Below are positions 38,494 through 53,487 of a stretch of DNA of 64,000 bases, piece after piece (positions within the stretch are counted from its first letter, which is position 1; every line of letters begins with the position of its first letter). The notes beneath the pieces were generated by a model. The model had not been told where the DNA came from. It saw only the letters and a list, made by a program, of their open reading frames with translations, and ran no database searches. Both the position numbers and the translations under genes were made by a program. The stretch is from Halomonas sp. 54_146. Lineage in GTDB: Bacteria > Pseudomonadota > Gammaproteobacteria > Pseudomonadales > Halomonadaceae. The stretch is from positions 1 to 64,000 of the forward strand of contig NZ_LGEN01000004.1 in assembly GCF_001507855.1 (NCBI RefSeq), written 5' to 3'.

Positions 38494-38522
38494 ATTATAG
38501 GCACGCCACAAGCCCATGTCAA
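38494..38522 (-). promoter_or_regulatory. Consensus sigma70 promoter of the S10 operon
   Basis: On the minus strand TTGACA (38522-38517), 17 bp, then TATAAT (38499-38494): an exact consensus at both boxes with optimal spacing. The sequence after the -10 is GCGCATCC, a GC-rich discriminator expected for stringent control. A leader stem-loop GACGGC-TCGC-GCCGTC (38454-38469) lies between promoter and rpsJ; the leader is only about 58 nt. Confidence 0.92.
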
Positions 38523-38545
38523 ACATTTGCTGATGGTGCGCAGAA

Positions 38546-38569
38546 AAGGGGGCTCATCAGAGCCCCCTT
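38546..38569 (-). terminator. Rho-independent terminator after tuf
   Basis: GGGGGCTC (38549-38556) and GAGCCCCC (38560-38567) form an 8-bp stem around a short loop; read leftward it is followed by TTTT. It separates the fusA-tuf transcript from the S10 promoter. Confidence 0.88.
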
Positions 38570-38588
38570 CATCATTCAAGCATGTTGC

Positions 38589-39782
38589 TTACTTGACGAT
38601 CTTGGCCACAACGCCAGCACCAACGGTACGGCCGCCTTCGCGAATAGCGAAACGCAGACCTTCGTCCATGGCGATCGGGGCGATCAGGGTAACAACCATT
38701 TGCACGTTGTCACCCGGCATGACCATTTCAACACCTTCCGGCAGTTCACAAGTACCTGTTACGTCAGTGGTACGGAAGTAGAACTGCGGACGGTAGCCCT
38801 TGAAGAAAGGCGTATGACGACCACCTTCTTCTTTGGACAGCACATAAACTTCAGCTTCGAAGGTAGTGTGCGGGTGGATGGTGCCCGGCTTGGCCAATAC
38901 TTGACCACGCTCAACATCATCACGCTTAGTACCACGCAGCAGGGCGCCAACGTTCTCACCAGCACGACCTTCGTCGAGCAGCTTACGGAACATTTCAACG
39001 CCAGTTACGATGGTCTTAGTGGTGTCGCGGATACCCACGATTTCCACTTCTTCACCGGCTTTAACGATACCGCGCTCTACACGACCGGTAACAACAGTAC
39101 CGCGGCCAGAGATAGAGAACACGTCTTCGATCGGCATCAGGAACGGCTGGTCGATAGCACGCTCTGGCTCAGGAATGTACTCATCCAGAGCTTTGATCAG
39201 ATTAGCAACGGCAGTCGTACCCATGCCGTTCTCATCTTCACCGTTCAGAGCCATCAGCGCTGAACCAGTGATGATCGGCGTGTCGTCACCCGGGAAGTCG
39301 TACTGGTCTAGAAGTTCGCGAACTTCCATTTCGACAAGCTCAAGCAGCTCTTCGTCATCGACCATGTCCGCTTTGTTCAGGAACACAACGATGTACGGTA
39401 CGCCAACCTGACGAGACAGCAGGATGTGCTCGCGCGTTTGCGGCATCGGGCCATCAGCGGCAGAACATACTAGGATAGCGCCGTCCATCTGCGCCGCACC
39501 GGTGATCATGTTCTTGACGTAGTCAGCGTGTCCTGGGCAGTCAACGTGAGCGTAGTGACGCTCTTCTGACTGATATTCCACGTGAGAAGTGGCGATGGTG
39601 ATACCGCGCTCACGCTCTTCAGGAGCGTTATCGATAGTATCGAATTCACGCCAGTCGCCGCCGAAAACCTCAGCAGACACGCGGGTCAGGGCCGCCGTCA
39701 GAGTCGTTTTACCGTGGTCGACGTGACCAATGGTGCCGACGTTGACGTGCGGTTTGGAACGTTCAAATTTTTCCTTAGCCAC
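38589..39782 (-). CDS. tuf: Elongation factor Tu
   Basis: 397 aa GTPase that delivers aminoacyl-tRNA. G1 GHVDHGKT (19-26), [13 protein letters not shown] and SAL motifs are intact; the C-terminal beta barrels end [11 protein letters not shown]. It follows fusA by 29 bp. It is the only tuf in the window; the usual second site before tRNA-Trp is empty. Confidence 0.98.
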   Translation of the reverse strand: MAKEKFERSKPHVNVGTIGHVDHGKTTLTAALTRVSAEVFGGDWREFDTIDNAPEERERGITIATSHVEYQSEERHYAHVDCPGHADYVKNMITGAAQMDGAILVCSAADGPMPQTREHILLSRQVGVPYIVVFLNKADMVDDEELLELVEMEVRELLDQYDFPGDDTPIITGSALMALNGEDENGMGTTAVANLIKALDEYIPEPERAIDQPFLMPIEDVFSISGRGTVVTGRVERGIVKAGEEVEIVGIRDTTKTIVTGVEMFRKLLDEGRAGENVGALLRGTKRDDVERGQVLAKPGTIHPHTTFEAEVYVLSKEEGGRHTPFFKGYRPQFYFRTTDVTGTCELPEGVEMVMPGDNVQMVVTLIAPIAMDEGLRFAIREGGRTVGAGVVAKIVK

Positions 39783-39811
39783 TGCTATAACCTCTTTACG
39801 TTAGCTAACGG

Positions 39812-41935
39812 TTAACCGTTTTGATTGATGACGGCTTCAACGACGCTGGAGGGCGCCTCCTCGTACTTCGCGAACTCCATAGAGTAGCTCGCACGGCCCT
39901 GGGATTGTGAGCGCAGGTCAGTTGCATAACCAAACATCTCGCCCAGTGGCACCGTTGCACGAATGACTTTACCAGAAGAGGAGTCATCCATACCCTGCAC
40001 CAGGCCGCGACGACGGTTCAGGTCGCCCATGACGTCACCCATAAAATCTTCGGGGGTCACGACTTCGACCTTCATCACCGGCTCCAGCAGCACGGCCTTG
40101 GCCTTCCTGGCACCTTCTTTTACTGCCATAGAAGAAGCAATCTTGAACGCAGTCTCGTTAGAGTCTACGTCGTGGAAGGAGCCGTCAAACAGCGTTACTT
40201 TAACGTCGATCATCGGGTAACCCGCAATGACGCCGTTTTTGAGCTGTTCAAAAGCACCCTTCTCAACCGCAGGTACGTATTCCTTGGGAACCGTGCCACC
40301 CACGATCTCAGAGTTGAACTTGAAGAAAATTTCTTCTTCGCCTTCACCCTTTTCTTCTGCTGTCAGCGGCTCAATACGCAACCAAACGTGACCGTACTGA
40401 CCACGACCACCAGACTGACGAACGAACTTGCCTTCTTGCTCGACACTTCCGCGAATCGTTTCGCGATAAGCAACCTGCGGCTTACCGATATTGGCTTCAA
40501 CCTTGAACTCGCGACGCATACGGTCAACGATGATGTCCAGGTGAAGCTCACCCATACCAGAAATGATCGTCTGGCCGGTTTCTTCGTCGGTTTTAACCTG
40601 GAAAGAAGGATCTTCCTGAGCAAGTTTGCCCAGTGCAACACCCATCTTCTCTTGGTCAGCTTTAGATTTTGGCTCTACCGCAACCGAGATAACCGGATCC
40701 GGGAATTCCATGCGCTCGAGAACAATTTTGTTATCGATGTCACACAGAGTATCACCGGTGGTGACGTCTTTCAGACCGATACAAGCGGCAATATCACCCG
40801 CCAGGATCTCTTTAATCTCTTCGCGTGAATTGGCGTGCATCTGAACGATACGGCCAACGCGCTCTTTCTTCTGCTTAACGGAGTTATAAACGCCGTCACC
40901 AGACTTCAGAACGCCCGAATAGACACGGATAAAGGTCAGCGTACCAACGAAGGGGTCGGTGGCGATCTTAAACGCCAACGCCGCAAACGGTGCGTTGTCA
41001 TCCGCTTCGCGGGTAGCCACCGTACCGTCTTTATCGTCCAGCTCACCTTCAATCGCCTTAACTTCGGTCGGCGAAGGCATGTATTCGATAACGCCGTCTA
41101 GTACCGCCTGAACACCTTTGTTCTTAAACGCAGAACCACAGGTGACCAGAACAATATCGTTAGCCAGTGTACGCGCACGTAGACCTGCTTTGATTTCTTC
41201 GATGGTAAGTTCATTACCTTCGAGGTACTTCTCCATCAGCTCGTCAGAGCCTTCGGCAGCCGCTTCGACCATTTGCTCGCGGTACTCTTCGGCCTTCTCC
41301 TGCAGCTCAGCAGGAATATCGACGAGCTCATAGGTCATACCCAGACTTGCCTCATCCCACAGGATGGCTTTCATCTGGATAAGGTCGATAACGCCTTTAA
41401 AGTCTTCTTCCGTGCCCCAGTTAATCTGGATCGGCACGGCGTTAGCACCCAAACGCTCTTTCAGCTGCTCAACGACCATGAAGAAGTCAGCGCCGGTACG
41501 GTCCATCTTGTTGACGAATACCATACGCGGAACTTCGTACTTATTGGCCTGTCGCCATACGGTTTCGGTCTGCGGCTGCACGCCGGAAGAACCACACAGT
41601 ACAACGACCGCGCCATCGAGTACGCGCAAGGAACGCTCAACTTCAATCGTGAAGTCAACGTGCCCTGGTGTATCGATGATGTTGATACGGTGCTCAGGAA
41701 ACTGCTTGCTCATACCCTGCCAGAAGGTAGTAACAGCAGCTGAGGTGATAGTAATACCACGTTCCTGCTCCTGCTCCATCCAGTCAGTTGTCGAAGCACC
41801 TTCATGCGTTTCGCCTAACTTATGGGAAAGGCCAGTATAGAACAGCACGCGCTCAGTTGTCGTGGTTTTACCCGCGTCAACGTGAGCGACGATACCGATG
41901 TTACGATAGCGATTTAATGGAGTCTTGCGTGCCAC
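39812..41935 (-). CDS. fusA: Elongation factor G
   Basis: 707 aa translocation GTPase. G1 [10 protein letters not shown], switch [18 protein letters not shown] and domain IV with [15 protein letters not shown] are all present. Its stop codon lies inside the 14-bp palindrome AACGGTTAACCGTT (39807-39820). It is 228 bp after rpsG, an unusually long gap for the str operon. Confidence 0.98.
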   Translation of the reverse strand: MARKTPLNRYRNIGIVAHVDAGKTTTTERVLFYTGLSHKLGETHEGASTTDWMEQEQERGITITSAAVTTFWQGMSKQFPEHRINIIDTPGHVDFTIEVERSLRVLDGAVVVLCGSSGVQPQTETVWRQANKYEVPRMVFVNKMDRTGADFFMVVEQLKERLGANAVPIQINWGTEEDFKGVIDLIQMKAILWDEASLGMTYELVDIPAELQEKAEEYREQMVEAAAEGSDELMEKYLEGNELTIEEIKAGLRARTLANDIVLVTCGSAFKNKGVQAVLDGVIEYMPSPTEVKAIEGELDDKDGTVATREADDNAPFAALAFKIATDPFVGTLTFIRVYSGVLKSGDGVYNSVKQKKERVGRIVQMHANSREEIKEILAGDIAACIGLKDVTTGDTLCDIDNKIVLERMEFPDPVISVAVEPKSKADQEKMGVALGKLAQEDPSFQVKTDEETGQTIISGMGELHLDIIVDRMRREFKVEANIGKPQVAYRETIRGSVEQEGKFVRQSGGRGQYGHVWLRIEPLTAEEKGEGEEEIFFKFNSEIVGGTVPKEYVPAVEKGAFEQLKNGVIAGYPMIDVKVTLFDGSFHDVDSNETAFKIASSMAVKEGARKAKAVLLEPVMKVEVVTPEDFMGDVMGDLNRRRGLVQGMDDSSSGKVIRATVPLGEMFGYATDLRSQSQGRASYSMEFAKYEEAPSSVVEAVINQNG

Positions 41936-42004
41936 GGTGTAACTCCCGTTTGTTGGCGATGCTCGTTAATTTAGCGGCGTATGCAAGCGAGGCTTATGCG
42001 ACCG

Positions 42005-42027
42005 CCGCTACCACTGCATGGTAGCGG
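42005..42027 (-). other. Perfect hairpin upstream of fusA
   Basis: CCGCTACCA (42005-42013) and TGGTAGCGG (42019-42027) pair fully around a 5-nt loop, 70 bp before the fusA start. There is no T-run in either direction, so it is a candidate RNA processing or translational element. Confidence 0.6.
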
Positions 42028-42112
42028 CTGGGTATTGCAACTAATGTAGTGCAACGACGCGACTCAGCGAACATTCGCCATGCTGAACAACGCGCATATA
42101 AAAACCATAATG

Positions 42113-42172
42113 CCGTACTTAAAAACGCCGTGATTAGAAACGCTGTTCTTGGAAACGCCGATTCTAGAAACG
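42113..42172 (-). repeat. Four 15-bp tandem repeats starting in the rpsG stop region
   Basis: Four 15-bp units (42113-42127, 42128-42142, 42143-42157, 42158-42172), plus-strand consensus CCGTnnTTAGAAACG. The last unit holds the final Arg-Phe codons and TAG stop of rpsG; the others repeat this in frame, giving R-F-stop, R-F-Q and R-F-stop again. Confidence 0.88.
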
Positions 42173-42634
42173 GTAGTGCGAGAAGGCCTTGTTGGCTTCT
42201 GCCATACGATGCACGTCTTCGCGCTTCTTAACGGCAGAACCTTTACCCTCAGCGGCATCCAGCATTTCGCCAGCCAAACGCTGCACCATGGTTTTCTCAC
42301 CGCGACGACGCGCTGCGTCTACCAACCAGCGCATGGCTAGCGCTTGACGGCGAGACGGACGTACTTCAACCGGCACCTGATAGGTCGCACCACCCACGCG
42401 GCGCGACTTCACTTCGACCATTGGCTGGATGGCTTCCAGCGCCTTGTCGAAGATCTCCAGCGGATCTTCTTTACTACGCTCGGCAACCTTGTCCAGCGCA
42501 CCGTAGACGATACGCTCAGCTATGGACTTCTTGCCGCTGACCATCAGGTGGTTCATGAACTTAGCCAGACGCTCACTTCCAAACTTAGGATCCGGAAGGA
42601 TGTCACGTTTAGCTACTACTCTTCTTCTAGGCAT
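42164..42634 (-). CDS. rpsG: 30S ribosomal protein S7
   Basis: 156 aa, head assembly protein. [40 protein letters not shown] and a C-terminus ending AFSHYRF. In E. coli S7 represses its own operon from the rpsL-rpsG spacer; here that spacer is 200 bp. The stop codon is part of a 15-bp tandem repeat. Confidence 0.98.
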   Translation of the reverse strand: MPRRRVVAKRDILPDPKFGSERLAKFMNHLMVSGKKSIAERIVYGALDKVAERSKEDPLEIFDKALEAIQPMVEVKSRRVGGATYQVPVEVRPSRRQALAMRWLVDAARRRGEKTMVQRLAGEMLDAAEGKGSAVKKREDVHRMAEANKAFSHYRF

Positions 42635-42832
42635 GATAAGCCCTCAATTAAGGATCTTTCAGGTAAACCCGGAACTCCTGCAACCTGTGTGCGTATAACA
42701 ACACAAGCGCCGCCCGACCTTACTCTTATCAGACCGTCAAATTCGTAATAATCGTTACCCAGCACGCCAAAACGGGTCATGCTGCGCAGCTACCTAGCAC
42801 TAAAGAATTGGCACCAGAAACCTGGCACCCAA

Positions 42833-42846
42833 ACTTAGGACTTAGG
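42833..42846 (-). repeat. 7-bp direct repeat containing the rpsL stop codon
   Basis: ACTTAGG occurs twice in a row (42833-42839 and 42840-42846); the rpsL TAA is read from the first plus-strand copy. TGGCACC is also repeated at 42809 and 42823, 14 bp apart, just past the stop. Confidence 0.6.
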
Positions 42847-43209
42847 ACGCTTAGTACCGTATTTAGAACGACCCTGACGACGATTTTGAACGCCGGAGGT
42901 GTCAAGGGCGCCACGAACGGTGTGATAACGCACACCTGGCAAATCCTTTACACGGCCGCCGCGAATCAAAACGACAGAGTGTTCTTGAAGGTTGTGACCT
43001 TCACCACCGATGTAAGAAGACACTTCAAAGCCATTCGTTAGGCGCACACGGCAAACCTTACGCAGAGCCGAGTTAGGCTTCTTCGGGGTGGTGGTGTAAA
43101 CGCGCGTACATACGCCACGTTTTTGCGGACAAGCCTGCAGCGCGGGCACGTCACTTTTAGTAACGGGGCGCTTGCGCGGCTTGCGCACTAGCTGATTAAT
43201 CGTTGCCAT
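42835..43209 (-). CDS. rpsL: 30S ribosomal protein S12
   Basis: 124 aa decoding-centre protein. The start is [15 protein letters not shown]; the frame is open to 43299, but only the ATG at 43209 gives the family N-terminus. K43 ([12 protein letters not shown]) and K88 ([11 protein letters not shown]) are the streptomycin-sensitive residues, so no resistance mutation is seen at those sites. First gene of the str operon. Confidence 0.98.
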   Translation of the reverse strand: MATINQLVRKPRKRPVTKSDVPALQACPQKRGVCTRVYTTTPKKPNSALRKVCRVRLTNGFEVSSYIGGEGHNLQEHSVVLIRGGRVKDLPGVRYHTVRGALDTSGVQNRRQGRSKYGTKRPKS

Positions 43210-43314
43210 GGTGTTTAGCTGACTCCAATGGTTGCCTTGTCTTTCAACAAGTAGCCTTTTAACAAATACGGGCAGCGGATGCGGGCGCACCCACCCCACT
43301 GTTAAAGGCTGCGC

Positions 43315-43344
43315 ATTCTAAAGGCTGACCCTAGGCTGCGTCAA
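43315..43344 (-). promoter_or_regulatory. rpsL (str operon) promoter
   Basis: Minus strand: -35 TTGACG (43344-43339), 18-bp spacer, -10 TAGAAT (43320-43315), then a GC-rich GCGCAGCC discriminator. A transcript would start about 100 bp upstream of rpsL. Confidence 0.82.
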
Positions 43345-43372
43345 GCCTTGCCGGCGGTTTAACCGGCAAGGC
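43345..43372 (-). terminator. Hairpin after rpoC, possible terminator
   Basis: Perfect 10-bp stem GCCTTGCCGG (43345-43354) / CCGGCAAGGC (43363-43372), loop CGGTTTAA. It abuts the rpsL -35 box. Read leftward only CTTG follows, so intrinsic termination would be weak. Confidence 0.5.
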
Positions 43373-43444
43373 AACGCTTTTTAGGTCAGCCACTCGTTTT
43401 ACTTAACTTTTTCAACTGCTGCTTTTCCAACGTTAGCGCCAGGC

Positions 43445-47659
<4,215 letters not shown>

Positions 47660-47669
47660 ATGACGGCTC

Positions 47670-50600
47670 CTAGCTCTCTAACTCAATATCGATGCCCAGC
47701 GAGCGGATTTCCTTCACCAGTACGTTGAAGGATTCCGGCATGCCTGCCTGCATGGTGTGGTCGCCATCCACGATGTTTTTATACATCTTGGTGCGGCCTT
47801 CGACGTCGTCCGACTTGACGGTGAGCATCTCTTGAAGCGTATAAGCGGCGCCGTATGCTTCCAACGCCCACACTTCCATCTCACCGAAGCGCTGACCACC
47901 GAATTGCGCCTTACCACCCAAGGGCTGCTGGGTAACCAGCGAGTAAGAACCGGTAGAACGGGCGTGCATCTTGTCGTCTACCAAGTGGTTAAGCTTCAGC
48001 ATGTACATGTAGCCGACGGTAACCGGACGATCAAAGGCGTCACCGGTACGGCCATCGAACAGGGCCATCTGACCCGATTCGGGGATATCCGCCAGCTTCA
48101 ACAGGTGCTTGATTTCGTGCTCTTCAGCACCGTCAAACACCGGCGTTGCCATCGGCACACCCGCTTTTAGGTTCTTGGCCAGGGCGATTACTTCGTCGTC
48201 AGTTAAGGAGTCGAGGTCCTCAACGCGCGTGCCTGGCGTGTTGTATATCTGGCCTAGGAAGTCACGAATTTCAGCCACTTGCTGATCGCGTGCATCGCGC
48301 AGCAGGGCTTCGATCTTGACGCCCAAGCCGCGTGCCGCCATACCCAAGTGGGTTTCCAGGATCTGACCGACGTTCATACGCGAAGGTACGCCCAGCGGGT
48401 TCAGCACCACGTCGACCGGCTCGCCTTTTTCGTCAAACGGCATGTCTTCGATGGGCATAATCGCCGAGATAACACCTTTGTTACCGTGACGACCGGCCAT
48501 CTTGTCGCCCGGCTGGATGCGACGCTTAACCGCCATGTAGACTTTGACGATTTTCAGCACGCCCGGCGCGAGATCGTCGCCTTGGGTCAGCTTGCGCTTT
48601 TTATCTTCAAAGCGCTCGTCCATCTCTTTACGACGGTTTTCCAACTGCTCGTCGGCCTGGGCCAACAGCTCGTTGTAAGACTCATCCTGCAGGCGCAGCT
48701 TGAACCACTGCTGACGCGGCAGCTCATCGAGATACTCTTCGTCGAGCACGTCGCCTTTCTTGAGGTTCGGGCCGCCGTTAACCGCCTGACCATCAAGGGT
48801 ACGCTTCAGGCGCTCAAAGGTGGCGTCTTCAGCAATACGGTAGGTCTCTTGAAGATCTTTACGCACTTCATCAAGCTGCATGCGCTCGATAGCCAGGGCG
48901 CGCGAATCTTTCTCAACGCCGTCACGGGTAAAGACTTGAACGTCAATAACCGTGCCTTTCATGCCGGTAGGCGCACGCAGCGAGGTGTCTTTAACGTCAG
49001 ACGCTTTCTCGCCGAAGATGGCACGCAACAGCTTCTCTTCAGGCGTCAGCTGGGTTTCACCCTTCGGTGTCACTTTACCGACCAGAATATCGCCGGGGCC
49101 GACTTCAGCACCGATGTAAACAACGCCTGCTTCATCCAGCTTGGAGAGCGCAGATTCGCCCACGTTGGGGATATCGGCGGTAATTTCTTCCGAGCCCAAC
49201 TTGGTGTCACGAGACACGCAGGTCAGTTCCTGAATGTGAATAGTGGTGAAACGGTCTTCTTGAACCACCCGCTCAGAAAGCAGGATAGAGTCCTCGAAGT
49301 TGTAGCCGTTCCAGGGCATAAAGGCGATGCGCATGTTCTGGCCAAGCGCCAGGTCGCCCATATCCACCGACGGGCCGTCGGCGAGAATATCGCCACGTGC
49401 CACGCTGTCACCAGGGCGCACGATGGGGCGCTGGTTCATACAGGTGTTTTGGTTCGAGCGGGTGTACTTGGTCAGGTTGTAGATATCCACCCCGGCTTCA
49501 CCGCCGATGATCTCATCTTCATTCACCCGCACCACAACACGGCGTGCATCAACGGAGTCAATCAAGCCACCACGACGCGCGACCGCACAAACACCGGAGT
49601 CACGAGCAACAAAGCGCTCCATACCGGTGCCTACTAACGGCTTCTCGGCACGCAGGGTCGGTACTGCCTGACGCTGCATGTTAGAACCCATCAAGGCACG
49701 GTTAGCATCATCGTGCTCAAGGAACGGAATCAGTGCCGCTGCAACCGATACTACCTGGCGGGGTGATACGTCCATCAGCGTCACTTGTTCAGGACGCATG
49801 AACGTGGTTTCACCGCGGTGACGTACCTGCACCAGGTCATCGCTTAGCTTGTTAGACTCATCTACCGCTGCGGATGCCTGAGCGATAACAAAGTCGCCCT
49901 CTTCAATCGCAGAGAGGTGAACGATGTCGTCGGTCAGCTGACGGTCAACCACTTTACGGTACGGCGTTTCTAGGAAACCGTAGCTGTTAGTGTGGCTGTA
50001 GGTTGCCAGCGAGTTGATCAGACCGATGTTCGGGCCTTCTGGCGTTTCGATCGGGCACAAACGACCGTAGTGCGTGGCGTGAACGTCACGTACTTCGAAG
50101 CCAGCGCGCTCACGGGTCAAACCACCGGGGCCGAGTGCAGAGACACGACGCTTGTGGGTAACTTCCGAAAGCGGGTTGTTCTGATCCATAAACTGGGAAA
50201 GCTGGCTGGAACCGAAGAACTCTTTCACCGCCGCCGCTACCGGCTTGGCGTTGATCAAGTCTTGCGGCATCAGGCCTTCGCTTTCCGCCATGGAAAGACG
50301 CTCTTTCACCGCGCGCTCAACGCGCACCAGGCCAACACGGAACTGGTTTTCGGCCATTTCGCCAACGCAGCGAATACGACGGTTACCCAGGTGATCGATA
50401 TCGTCAACGTCACCGAAGCCGTTACGAATATTGATCAGCTCGCGCAGCACATCAAGGATGTCTTTGCGATCCAGTACGCCGGAGCCGGTATCGGTGTCAC
50501 GACGCAGGCGGCGGTTGAACTTCATGCGGCCAACGCCCGACAGGTCGTAGCGGTCTTCAGAGAAGAACAGGTTGTTGAACAGCGTTTCAGCCGACTCTTT

Positions 50601-51746
50601 GGTCGGCGGCTCGCCGGGGCGCATCATGCGGTAAATTTCCACCAACGCCTCTAATGCTGAATTAGTAGCATCCAGCTTTAAGGTGTCGGAGATGAAAGAG
50701 CCGCAGTCAAGATCGTTGGTGTACAGGGTTTCGATCAGCGCGATGCCGCCCTGAGCCATACGCTCAAGCACTTCCGGGGTGATCTCGGTGTTACACGGAC
50801 AGATCAACTCACCGGTTTTAGTATCGATTTGATCTTTAGCCAGCGTTTTGCCGAACAGGTACTCCATCGGTACATCCAGACGCTCAAGGCCGGCTTTATC
50901 AAGCTGGCGAATATGCTTCTGGGTAATCCGACGACCCTCTTCAACGATCACATTACCTTCGCCATCTTTGATGTCGAAAGTAGCCGTTTCGCCGCGCAGG
51001 CGCGACGGCACCAGCTCCACAGAGAAACCGGATTTCTCGATGTGGAAAACGCTGGTTTCAAAGAACTCAGCAAGAATCTCTTCGGTGTTCATTCCCAGCG
51101 CACGCATAAGCACCGAGGCCGGCAGTTTGCGGCGACGGTCAATACGCACAAAGACGTTGTCTTTGGGGTCGAACTCGAAGTCCAGCCAGGAGCCACGGTA
51201 AGGAATCACGCGGGCGGAGTAAAGCAATTTGCCAGAAGAGTGGCTCTTGCCTTTATCGTGATCAAAGAACACACCGGGTGAGCGGTGGAGCTGGGAAACG
51301 ATAACCCGCTCAGTACCATTGATAACAAAGGTACCGTTCTCGGTCATCAGGGGGATTTCCCCCATGTAGACTTCCTGCTCTTTAATATCTTTGATTGCTT
51401 TGTTCGAGGAGTCGCGATCATAGATGATCAAACGAACCTTAACGCGCAACGGGGCGGAATACGTCACGCCGCGTAGCTGGCACTCCTTAACATCGAACGC
51501 CGGCGTGCCGAAACGGTAGCTAACGTACTCAAGCGCCGCATTACCGGAGAAGCTCTCAATCGGAAACACGGATTTAAACGCCGCGTGCAAGCCGATTTCG
51601 TGACGCTCGTCGGGCGAACGATCTTGCTGGAGGAAATCGTAATAGGAATCAAGCTGGATCGCCAGCAAGTAAGGCACATCCATCACTTGGGGCAGTTTGC
51701 CAAAATCCTTGCGGATGCGTTTTTTCTCAGTATATGAGTAAGCCAT
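47670..51746 (-). CDS. rpoB: DNA-directed RNA polymerase beta subunit
   Basis: 1358 aa. [20 protein letters not shown] at the start; the rifampicin pocket [20 protein letters not shown] with [12 protein letters not shown] shows the usual sensitive residues; later [12 protein letters not shown] and the C-terminal clamp region [20 protein letters not shown]. It is 367 bp downstream of rplL, with an attenuator between. Confidence 0.99.
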   Translation of the reverse strand: MAYSYTEKKRIRKDFGKLPQVMDVPYLLAIQLDSYYDFLQQDRSPDERHEIGLHAAFKSVFPIESFSGNAALEYVSYRFGTPAFDVKECQLRGVTYSAPLRVKVRLIIYDRDSSNKAIKDIKEQEVYMGEIPLMTENGTFVINGTERVIVSQLHRSPGVFFDHDKGKSHSSGKLLYSARVIPYRGSWLDFEFDPKDNVFVRIDRRRKLPASVLMRALGMNTEEILAEFFETSVFHIEKSGFSVELVPSRLRGETATFDIKDGEGNVIVEEGRRITQKHIRQLDKAGLERLDVPMEYLFGKTLAKDQIDTKTGELICPCNTEITPEVLERMAQGGIALIETLYTNDLDCGSFISDTLKLDATNSALEALVEIYRMMRPGEPPTKESAETLFNNLFFSEDRYDLSGVGRMKFNRRLRRDTDTGSGVLDRKDILDVLRELINIRNGFGDVDDIDHLGNRRIRCVGEMAENQFRVGLVRVERAVKERLSMAESEGLMPQDLINAKPVAAAVKEFFGSSQLSQFMDQNNPLSEVTHKRRVSALGPGGLTRERAGFEVRDVHATHYGRLCPIETPEGPNIGLINSLATYSHTNSYGFLETPYRKVVDRQLTDDIVHLSAIEEGDFVIAQASAAVDESNKLSDDLVQVRHRGETTFMRPEQVTLMDVSPRQVVSVAAALIPFLEHDDANRALMGSNMQRQAVPTLRAEKPLVGTGMERFVARDSGVCAVARRGGLIDSVDARRVVVRVNEDEIIGGEAGVDIYNLTKYTRSNQNTCMNQRPIVRPGDSVARGDILADGPSVDMGDLALGQNMRIAFMPWNGYNFEDSILLSERVVQEDRFTTIHIQELTCVSRDTKLGSEEITADIPNVGESALSKLDEAGVVYIGAEVGPGDILVGKVTPKGETQLTPEEKLLRAIFGEKASDVKDTSLRAPTGMKGTVIDVQVFTRDGVEKDSRALAIERMQLDEVRKDLQETYRIAEDATFERLKRTLDGQAVNGGPNLKKGDVLDEEYLDELPRQQWFKLRLQDESYNELLAQADEQLENRRKEMDERFEDKKRKLTQGDDLAPGVLKIVKVYMAVKRRIQPGDKMAGRHGNKGVISAIMPIEDMPFDEKGEPVDVVLNPLGVPSRMNVGQILETHLGMAARGLGVKIEALLRDARDQQVAEIRDFLGQIYNTPGTRVEDLDSLTDDEVIALAKNLKAGVPMATPVFDGAEEHEIKHLLKLADIPESGQMALFDGRTGDAFDRPVTVGYMYMLKLNHLVDDKMHARSTGSYSLVTQQPLGGKAQFGGQRFGEMEVWALEAYGAAYTLQEMLTVKSDDVEGRTKMYKNIVDGDHTMQAGMPESFNVLVKEIRSLGIDIELES

Positions 51747-52113
51747 CTGTATTCCCCAGCTTGTTCACCATGGGTGACCGATGCGTGGTCATCTGCCCCG
51801 CGGGCGTTTCAGACGCAGACAGCAAGCTCCTAAATCGGTAGCTCGCTGTCAAAAATCTTGATAGATAACAGTGTTACAGTAGTGTTGTTCACGCTTCGCT
51901 GTCGCCTGCTAGCATCACTCGCGCTTCACAACTTACGCGTTACAACAACGTACGCTTCACAACAACGGTCTTACTGTTTGTGCTGCTTTTTACCGCAGCG
52001 TTTCTGCAGTGACACTGCATGGCAGCATACTACAACAGAAAAAGGCCGGCAGCGGGATAGCCCGCCGCCAGCCGTGGAAGCTTACGCAGCGCGTAAAGCC
52101 GTCCGCACAAGAA
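51747..52113 (-). other. rplL-rpoB spacer with tandem repeats
   Basis: 367 bp without a gene. It holds an attenuator near rplL (52036-52073) and, at about 51921-51968, three imperfect 15-17-bp repeats of the form CGCTTCACAACAACG. The ~170 bp nearest rpoB has no other feature I could recognise. Confidence 0.6.
52036..52073 (-). terminator. Attenuator/terminator between rplL and rpoB
   Basis: A 13-bp stem with two G-U wobbles (52044-52056 with 52061-52073, loop ATAG) followed leftward by TTTTTCTGTT. E. coli has a partial terminator at the same place that lowers rpoBC relative to rplJL; the same role is inferred. Confidence 0.85.
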
Positions 52114-52482
52114 TTACTTGAGCTCGACGGTTGCGCCCGCTTCTTCCAGCTTAGCTTTAGCTGCTTCAGCGTCGTCCTTAGACAGACCTTCTTTGATGGT
52201 CGCCGGAGCGCCGTCAACAGCACCTTTAGCTTCTTTCAAGCCAAGGCCGGTGATCTCACGTACTGCTTTGATGACGTTAACTTTCTTGTCGCCAGCAGCG
52301 GTCAGAACAACGTCAAACTCAGTCTGCTCTTCAGCAGCTTCGCCAGCAGCTGCCGGGCCTGCCATAACAGCAGCAGCAGCAGAAACGCCGAATTTCTCTT
52401 CCATTGCTTCGATCAGCTCGACAACTTCCATTACGGACATGTCGGCTACAGCATTGATGATATCGTCTTTAGACAGTGCCAT
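52114..52482 (-). CDS. rplL: 50S ribosomal protein L7/L12
   Basis: 122 aa acidic stalk protein. N-terminal dimerisation part [20 protein letters not shown], an Ala/Gly hinge ([18 protein letters not shown]) and the C-terminal factor-binding domain with [20 protein letters not shown]. The ATG at 52482 is preferred over upstream openings. Confidence 0.98.
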   Translation of the reverse strand: MALSKDDIINAVADMSVMEVVELIEAMEEKFGVSAAAAVMAGPAAAGEAAEEQTEFDVVLTAAGDKKVNVIKAVREITGLGLKEAKGAVDGAPATIKEGLSKDDAEAAKAKLEEAGATVELK

Positions 52483-52594
52483 TGTTTCATTCCTAACTTT
52501 GCGGGAGTCTCGGTCAGCCGATGACTCAGGATTCATTGCTCGGTTCAGGCAGCGTATCGATCAGATCGTTCACGCCACCTGCAAGAAACGCTGC

Positions 52595-53101
52595 TTATGC
52601 AGCTTCTGCTTCTTGCTTCTGGTCGCGCAGGGCGGCCAGAGTACGAACCAGCTTGCCAGCGGAGGCTTCTTTCATTACCGACATCAACTTGGCAATGGCT
52701 TCGTTGTAAGTCGGTAGGGTTGCCAGACGATCGATGTCAGCAGCCGGAATCAGCTCACCTTCGTAGGCCAACGCTTTTACTTCGAAGTTCTTGTCCGTTT
52801 TAGCAAACTCTTTGAACAAACGAGCGGCAGCGCCCGGGTGGTCAGTAGAGAAGGCCAACAACGTAGGACCAACGAAGCTATCGTTCAAGCACTCCCACTG
52901 AGTGCCTTCGAGAGCGCGGCGAGCCAGCGTGTTACGAACAACACGTAGCTCTACACCATTCTCACGCGCCTGCTTGCGCAGATCGGTCATTTTACCAACC
53001 GTAACGCCGCGAGAATCAGCAACTACGACGGAGAGTGCGCCCTTGGCCGCTTCACTGACCTCGGCAACAATCGCTTTCTTGCCTTCAAGTGCTAGTGGCA
53101 C
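52595..53101 (-). CDS. rplJ: 50S ribosomal protein L10 (GTG start)
   Basis: 168 aa stalk base that binds L7/L12 dimers and represses its own operon. The N-terminus reads (V)[24 protein letters not shown] lies 8 bases before the GTG at 53101; another GTG at 53110 overlaps that site and no ATG is available, so a GTG start is very likely. The C-terminal helix binding L12 is present. Confidence 0.95.
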   Translation of the reverse strand: MPLALEGKKAIVAEVSEAAKGALSVVVADSRGVTVGKMTDLRKQARENGVELRVVRNTLARRALEGTQWECLNDSFVGPTLLAFSTDHPGAAARLFKEFAKTDKNFEVKALAYEGELIPAADIDRLATLPTYNEAIAKLMSVMKEASAGKLVRTLAALRDQKQEAEAA

Positions 53102-53487
53102 AGTGATCACTCCTTCGTGCCGGAACCCAAGCAGGTTCCGGTGGTTACCATCTCTTCCCGCACGCTATTTGCTCAATCAGCACTGCAAAATCATCTTGCA
53201 GAGACCGCTGTGCAACGCGGGAAGCCTTGGGGATGGTGCTCACCAGAAAGCTTTCAAGCTTAACCAACTGGCGGCCACACCATCTGCGCAGGCGCATAGG
53301 GCAATTAAGCCGCCCTTTCACGTACAAACAACATACGTTCTAAGCGCGGCACCTGCGGTCTTTGACGATGCCCCAGCGGGTTAACACCCAACGGGGGGAC
53401 CGCAAAGTTCTTGCTCAGTACTTACTACAAACCTGTTACTTCACACTTGATAATCTTATACCTTGCAGGCAGACAAAACTGTCTTAC
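53102..53487 (-). promoter_or_regulatory. rplJ (L10) leader
   Basis: 386 bp between rplA and rplJ with no gene. It contains a layered stem: TGCGGTC (53354-53360) with GACCGCA (53398-53404) enclosing CCCC/GGGG and GGGT-TAAC-ACCC. A second hairpin, CGGAACC-CAAGCA-GGTTCCG (53121-53140), lies just before the ribosome site. This is where L10(L12)4 binds its own mRNA in other proteobacteria. Assignment is by position and structure. Confidence 0.75.

Noticed and set aside
43345..43372. Strong rho-independent terminator for rpoC
   Set aside because: The stem is perfect but lacks a T-run on the transcribed side, so I list it only as a possible terminator.
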